A stretch of 64,000 bases of DNA, from assembly GCA_014925825.1 (NCBI GenBank), contig JACGCK010000003.1, forward strand, positions 806,001-870,000, given 5' to 3'. Shown piece after piece: positions 60,264-64,000 of this stretch (within the stretch, counting starts at the first letter, position 1; each line of letters starts with the position of its first letter). The DNA comes from Pholiota molesta (taxonomy: Eukaryota > Basidiomycota > Agaricomycetes > Agaricales > Strophariaceae). The notes beneath the pieces were generated by a model that was given only the letters and a program-made list of their open reading frames with translations, did no database searches and was not told where the DNA came from. The position numbers and the translations under genes are program-made.

Positions 60264-61058
60264 TCACTCATAATGCTGAGGAATTGGGAAGGAAGGAACC
60301 TGAGGTTCTCCGGTAGAATTCGCAGAGCTGGTATTACTATTATGACGAGAGGAAGTCGGTTTTGCCGAAGCCGATGATGGCAATAAAGTCGCAGCCGAGC
60401 GCCAGAGGTCAGCAGAAAGTAGCCACGAGAGTTGGGGAGCGTTGGAGTCTGAAGCCGATGACTCTAATTGGGTACGCCCTCCCACTTTTGTCCAGAAGAA
60501 GTCCCAAATAGTCACCAATTTCCCCTGAACGAAGGTCACGACGTTGCCCTGGATGGCGATAATTCCAGCGTCCAGATCGGCTTCATTTCGTGAGAGAAAC
60601 GGCTGGAGATACGTGGTGTAGACATATGTAGAACCCTGGGGGGCACGCTCATGCGATGAGGACAAGCTACGAGGCAACGAAGCTGAAGAGATGTACCTGA
60701 GTCTGCGGCAAGGACAAGTAGAGAAGGAAGAGGGTCTTCACTTCCCAGTAGAACGGCAGCCTTGTCATGGTCAAAGTCAAAATGCTAGCTCGGTTGCATG
60801 AGGGGATGGAATACTTGCCAGCTGACGGTCCATTCGGCAACATATTCAAAAGCCATGAACACGCCGATGACCGCCCAGTACATAGACCATCTTTGGATGT
60901 CAGGTTCGGCGAGGGGGCGACGCGACAGGGCCTTGTACGTGGCAAGGCAGGGAAGGAGAAAGGCGAACCAGGCGCTGTGGGGACGGTGAGCACGGACGTC
61001 GGACGGGAGAGGGACGGGGCGGGTACCTGAGCAGACGGGAGACAGTGGACATGAACAT
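60264..61058 (-). CDS. HVA22/TB2-DP1 (REEP/Yop1) family ER-shaping protein
   Basis: Membrane protein of the reticulon-like REEP/Yop1 family that curves ER tubules. Four exons: MFMSTVSRLLS, then AWFAFLLPCLATYKALSRRP, DIQRWSMYWAVIGVFMAFEY and WTVSWLPFYWEVKTLFLLYL, then GSTYVYTTYLQPFLSRNEAD and a Ser-rich tail. The first two hydrophobic hairpins and the W..PFYWE.K motif define the TB2/DP1/HVA22 domain. The second intron starts GCAAGT (a GC-AG intron); that junction is needed for SWLPFYWE. No frameshift. The long Ser/Asn tail is more typical of REEP1-4-like members than of yeast Yop1. Confidence 0.9.
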
Positions 61059-61200
61059 TGGAAATGGCTGGCGATAAGAAGGAGTTGCTTGGTTGTATTT
61101 GCAGCCGCGATGAGCCCTGGAATTGGAAATCAGCCAGGGCTTGTCCACCCATCTTTCCCCGCACCCACCCTCCGTGGCCCAGTCACCCCATCGAAGCCTG

Positions 61201-64000
61201 ATGGAGCCCGTCTCCGCGACTAGCCCCATCATCAAGAAGCAGGAGGATGATGACAAGAGCGACAAACGCGACATCAAGCCTGTCCCCAAGACCTTGAACC
61301 GAGTGCCTCGTAAGTCCAGCCCCAGCTCTGACTGCGCTGTGTTTTCATGATCTCTCTGCCTCCCCACCCAAGGTGCCTGTGTACGTTCGGTCGCATGCTT
61401 GTCTCTGCATTTCCTTCGTCTTATCATTTGATCCTTTCAGAATGCCTGTCGCAAACAGAAGATGCGGTGTGAGGGGGCCGACAATCCCCCTTGCAAACGT
61501 TGCCGGAATACTGGGCTAGAATGTCTCTTCGAAAAGCCTTCTAGGGAAGCAACTCTTACAGGAGAAGCCGGCTTGGAGTGAGTCTTGCCATTGAGATGAC
61601 CAGAAAGCGCTGCTAAATATACCGCAGGCGCATCCGCAGTCTGGAAGCTCATGTAGCTGAAATTCGTCATACCCAAACGACAATTTCGAACACTCTGTCG
61701 GAGCTTGTAAACCATCTACGCGCTGGAGGACTAAATGCTCGCTCCCCATCAGCGTACCCTACTTCCTCTTTTCACCAGTCTCCCAGTTTGAACTCTCCAT
61801 CTGTGTCGACGCCCACTGTTAGTCATCAACATGCCTCCCCTCCCACTAGTTCTTTTTCTATGTTGCAGCAGCCAGGATCCAATAACCTCGCGCCACCCCT
61901 CCAGCAGAGGCCTTCATTGGCCGGTACTGCGTATTCTAGTTCCTCTAGAGGACCCTTGTCTTCAGAGGAGATGCAAACATCACAAATGTCGCCGAGCTAT
62001 GGAAATTATCCCTCAAGCAGCCAAAATTTCAATGCGCACAACCAACCCGACGCAAGCTCAGCTCTTCCTCCTTTTTCGAGCATTCAAACTATGGGCCCTC
62101 CTGCTCCTCAACAGAGCAACGTCTCGTTGGTACGTTATCAAGCATCAGAAGCTGGACATTCGCGATCAAACAAGCAAGCATCGGGATCAAAGAGGCAGGC
62201 TCCTACCTCATCAACAGTGACAAGCGCCGACTCTTCAGACTTCGACGATGATGACGGAGGTGACTTGCCCGTTTCTGGACTAGTGGCACCATGGGAGGTA
62301 TTGCGGGGCTTGGCGGACGTAGCCATTGAACGAGCGGCTAAGGTATACCGGCCAATTGATACGTAACTATATCGCTGCGCTGACTATTACATTCCTAGGA
62401 GAACGGTGATAGCAGTGAACCACATAGCCGAACAAGAACGCCTTCTCCCGAACGCCGATCGCGAAATAGGAAGAGGCGAAGACTCAACAAACTCCCAGCA
62501 GGCTTGTCGTACCAAGATGGTGCTCAAATATCTTTTCCTCCAAGATTTTAAATTTGCTCAAGTCTTTGAACCTTCTAGTTGTTACGAAAGGCATTATAAC
62601 TGAAGCAGAAGCCCGCGAACTGTTTAAAATGTAAGTCATACAGTGTATTTGCCAAATAAACGTTGAACTAACCTATGCTCAGTTTCTACGCCGGATGCTC
62701 AACTTTCTTGTTAGTCAGTTTGCGCTATCATTCAGTCATGTGTGTTGACCTTGATATTGTGATGGAAGGCCTGTATTTGACAGTAGGGCTGACACATATG
62801 ATGCACTACATGAGAGATCGCCATTTGCTGTCAACGCTATTTGTATGGTTGCAGCTCGTGTGCGGGATGGCGGAGGTAGGACAGCTATCTTCTATTCCTT
62901 GAAGCAGAGCTCATTTCTTTAGCAGGTAAAATGAGCGAAGTCCATCGGAAATGCCTCGAAGAGGTTCAATCTATCTCATCAGCGACCTTATTTGCCCCAG
63001 TGCACCGAATCGAGGCCATTCAATCTATGAGTAAGTGGTTAACATGCATGCCCACCCTTCCTTAATGACACCCTTTGATATAGTTATTGTCTCTGGTTGG
63101 TCGGACAATGGATGGTTGAGCGGTGGTCATGCTGTAAGGATGGCCATGGAATTGTGTCGGTATTCAATTCAGTTACAATGTTCACAATACACATAGACTC
63201 ATTTCACTTTAATAGCCCTTCAGAAAGCTTGGCCAAAACTGCTCAAACGAATAGATGCCAAGATAACAGACTGCGAAGAAGATCGGGACCTCGTGATTGC
63301 TTCGAGAACTTGGTTTTGCCTTTATTTGTTTGAACATCAGTAAGATTTCTGCCTCTGTAGCTTCCACTCTTAAAGTATTGATTAATCTCGTTGCTCCTAG
63401 GCTTTCATATGGCACTGGTCGTCCTGCCGTCCTCAAAGATGACGAAAGTATTCGAGGATGTGCCCATTTTTTAGGTCATCCTCTCGCCACCGAAGACGAT
63501 AAAAGATTAGTATCTACTGTCGAGCTCATTTCCATCCGAGAGCGAGTTCACAACGCCCTTTCTCCTCTGGAAGGACCTGTACGACCAGAACATTTTGAAC
63601 AGTTACATAGGGCAGATATTGATTTCAAGCATTGGTATTCATCATGGGATGTTTTTTTTTCAACGAAGTATGAAGATGCTGGTAGGTATTTGTCTTGCCA
63701 TGCCATACATTTTCTGGACTAATTGAAATTTAGCGTTTTATCGGCAAAGCTTACAAATCCAGCACCTTCATGCGGAACTGTTCCATAATGCCACAGCCTT
63801 GAGAGATATCATTGGGCCGGACGATGTCGACAATATGCCTGTTGCACAGAGAGAACTTGCCCTTCGATCTATTCAAATTGCTCGACAAGGCCTAGACATC
63901 ACTGTCAACTCTCCAGCGTATAGACATGGAATGACGTACGGTATGACAGGATTTTTGCTCATGCTTCTAGTATTATATATCTCATGTTTTCTCGTCAACA
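61201..64000 (+). CDS. Zn2Cys6 fungal-specific transcription factor (3' end cut off)
   Basis: Binuclear zinc-cluster factor. The cluster reads C-NA-C-RKQKMR-C-EGADNPP-C-KR-C-RNTGLE-C (C-x2-C-x6-C-x7-C-x2-C-x6-C). Its first Cys is encoded in an 8-nt exon (61373-61380). A coiled coil follows (RIRSLEAHVAEIRHTQTTIS), then a long Ser/Gln/Pro-rich stretch and an acidic SSDFDDDDGGD patch. The regulatory middle-homology domain begins VTKGIITEAEARELF, FYAGCSTFLPVFDSRADTYD, and continues through LVIASRTWFCLYLFEHQ to the window edge. PrtT-like basidiomycete factors share these blocks. One base is missing near 62541. A donor at about 63941 starts an intron that leaves the window, so the C-terminus is not seen. 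The ATG at 61201 is the first in frame. Confidence 0.9.

Overview
The window is nuclear DNA of a mushroom-forming fungus (Basidiomycota, most likely Agaricomycetes). Genes are dense and split by many short introns, mostly 47-70 nt. Almost every protein I could read has a fungal counterpart. The cytoplasmic dynein heavy chain is present only as a motor-half gene, an arrangement known from Agaricomycetes. I found no transposon, CRISPR array, tRNA or rRNA gene, and no organelle or prokaryotic signature. Exon structures come from reading frames, splice signals and remembered family motifs; no search was run.

Layout. 0.8-9.2 kb: a secreted protein, the rRNA-processing helicase Rok1, the tRNA CCA-adding enzyme (minus) and an MFS transporter. 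9.8-17.1 kb: three unrecognised proteins (one with a prion-like tail) and mitochondrial ribosomal protein mL43. 17.2-18.4 kb: homoserine kinase. 18.6-30.0 kb (minus): dynein motor-half heavy chain. 30.2-36.1 kb: SmE, ribosomal protein uS14 (RPS29), a cytochrome P450 and a SprT-type metalloprotease with SUMO-interacting motifs. 36.4-39.9 kb: a UBE2O-like E2/E3 ubiquitin enzyme. 40.2-45.9 kb: a Kre6-type beta-glucan synthesis protein, a SNAPc SNAP43-like subunit and the inner nuclear membrane protein Ima1. 46.4-50.3 kb: a Mid2-like membrane protein and a heparinase II/III-type protein. 50.7-54.3 kb: peroxisomal thiolase and ceramide glucosyltransferase. 54.6-61.1 kb: a homeodomain protein, exocyst Sec3 and an HVA22/TB2-DP1 protein. 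61.2 kb to the end: a Zn2Cys6 transcription factor that runs off the window.

The genes do not form a pathway cluster. They are mostly housekeeping genes in alternating divergent and convergent pairs. Several divergent pairs share promoters of about 90-200 bp (CCA1/MFS, mL43/unknown, dynein/SmE, SNAPc/Ima1, HVA22/Zn2Cys6).

Two things stand out. First, at least 33 places show a single missing base that breaks an otherwise well-conserved frame. All are deletions in short runs, concentrated in the dynein gene and the 3' part of the UBE2O gene, which looks like consensus-sequence error rather than pseudogenes. Second, the splicing is varied: a likely AT-AC intron and a 7-nt exon in the thiolase gene, GC-AG introns in the MFS and HVA22 genes, and an 8-nt exon inside the zinc-cluster codons. 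I see no convincing undescribed multi-gene system.
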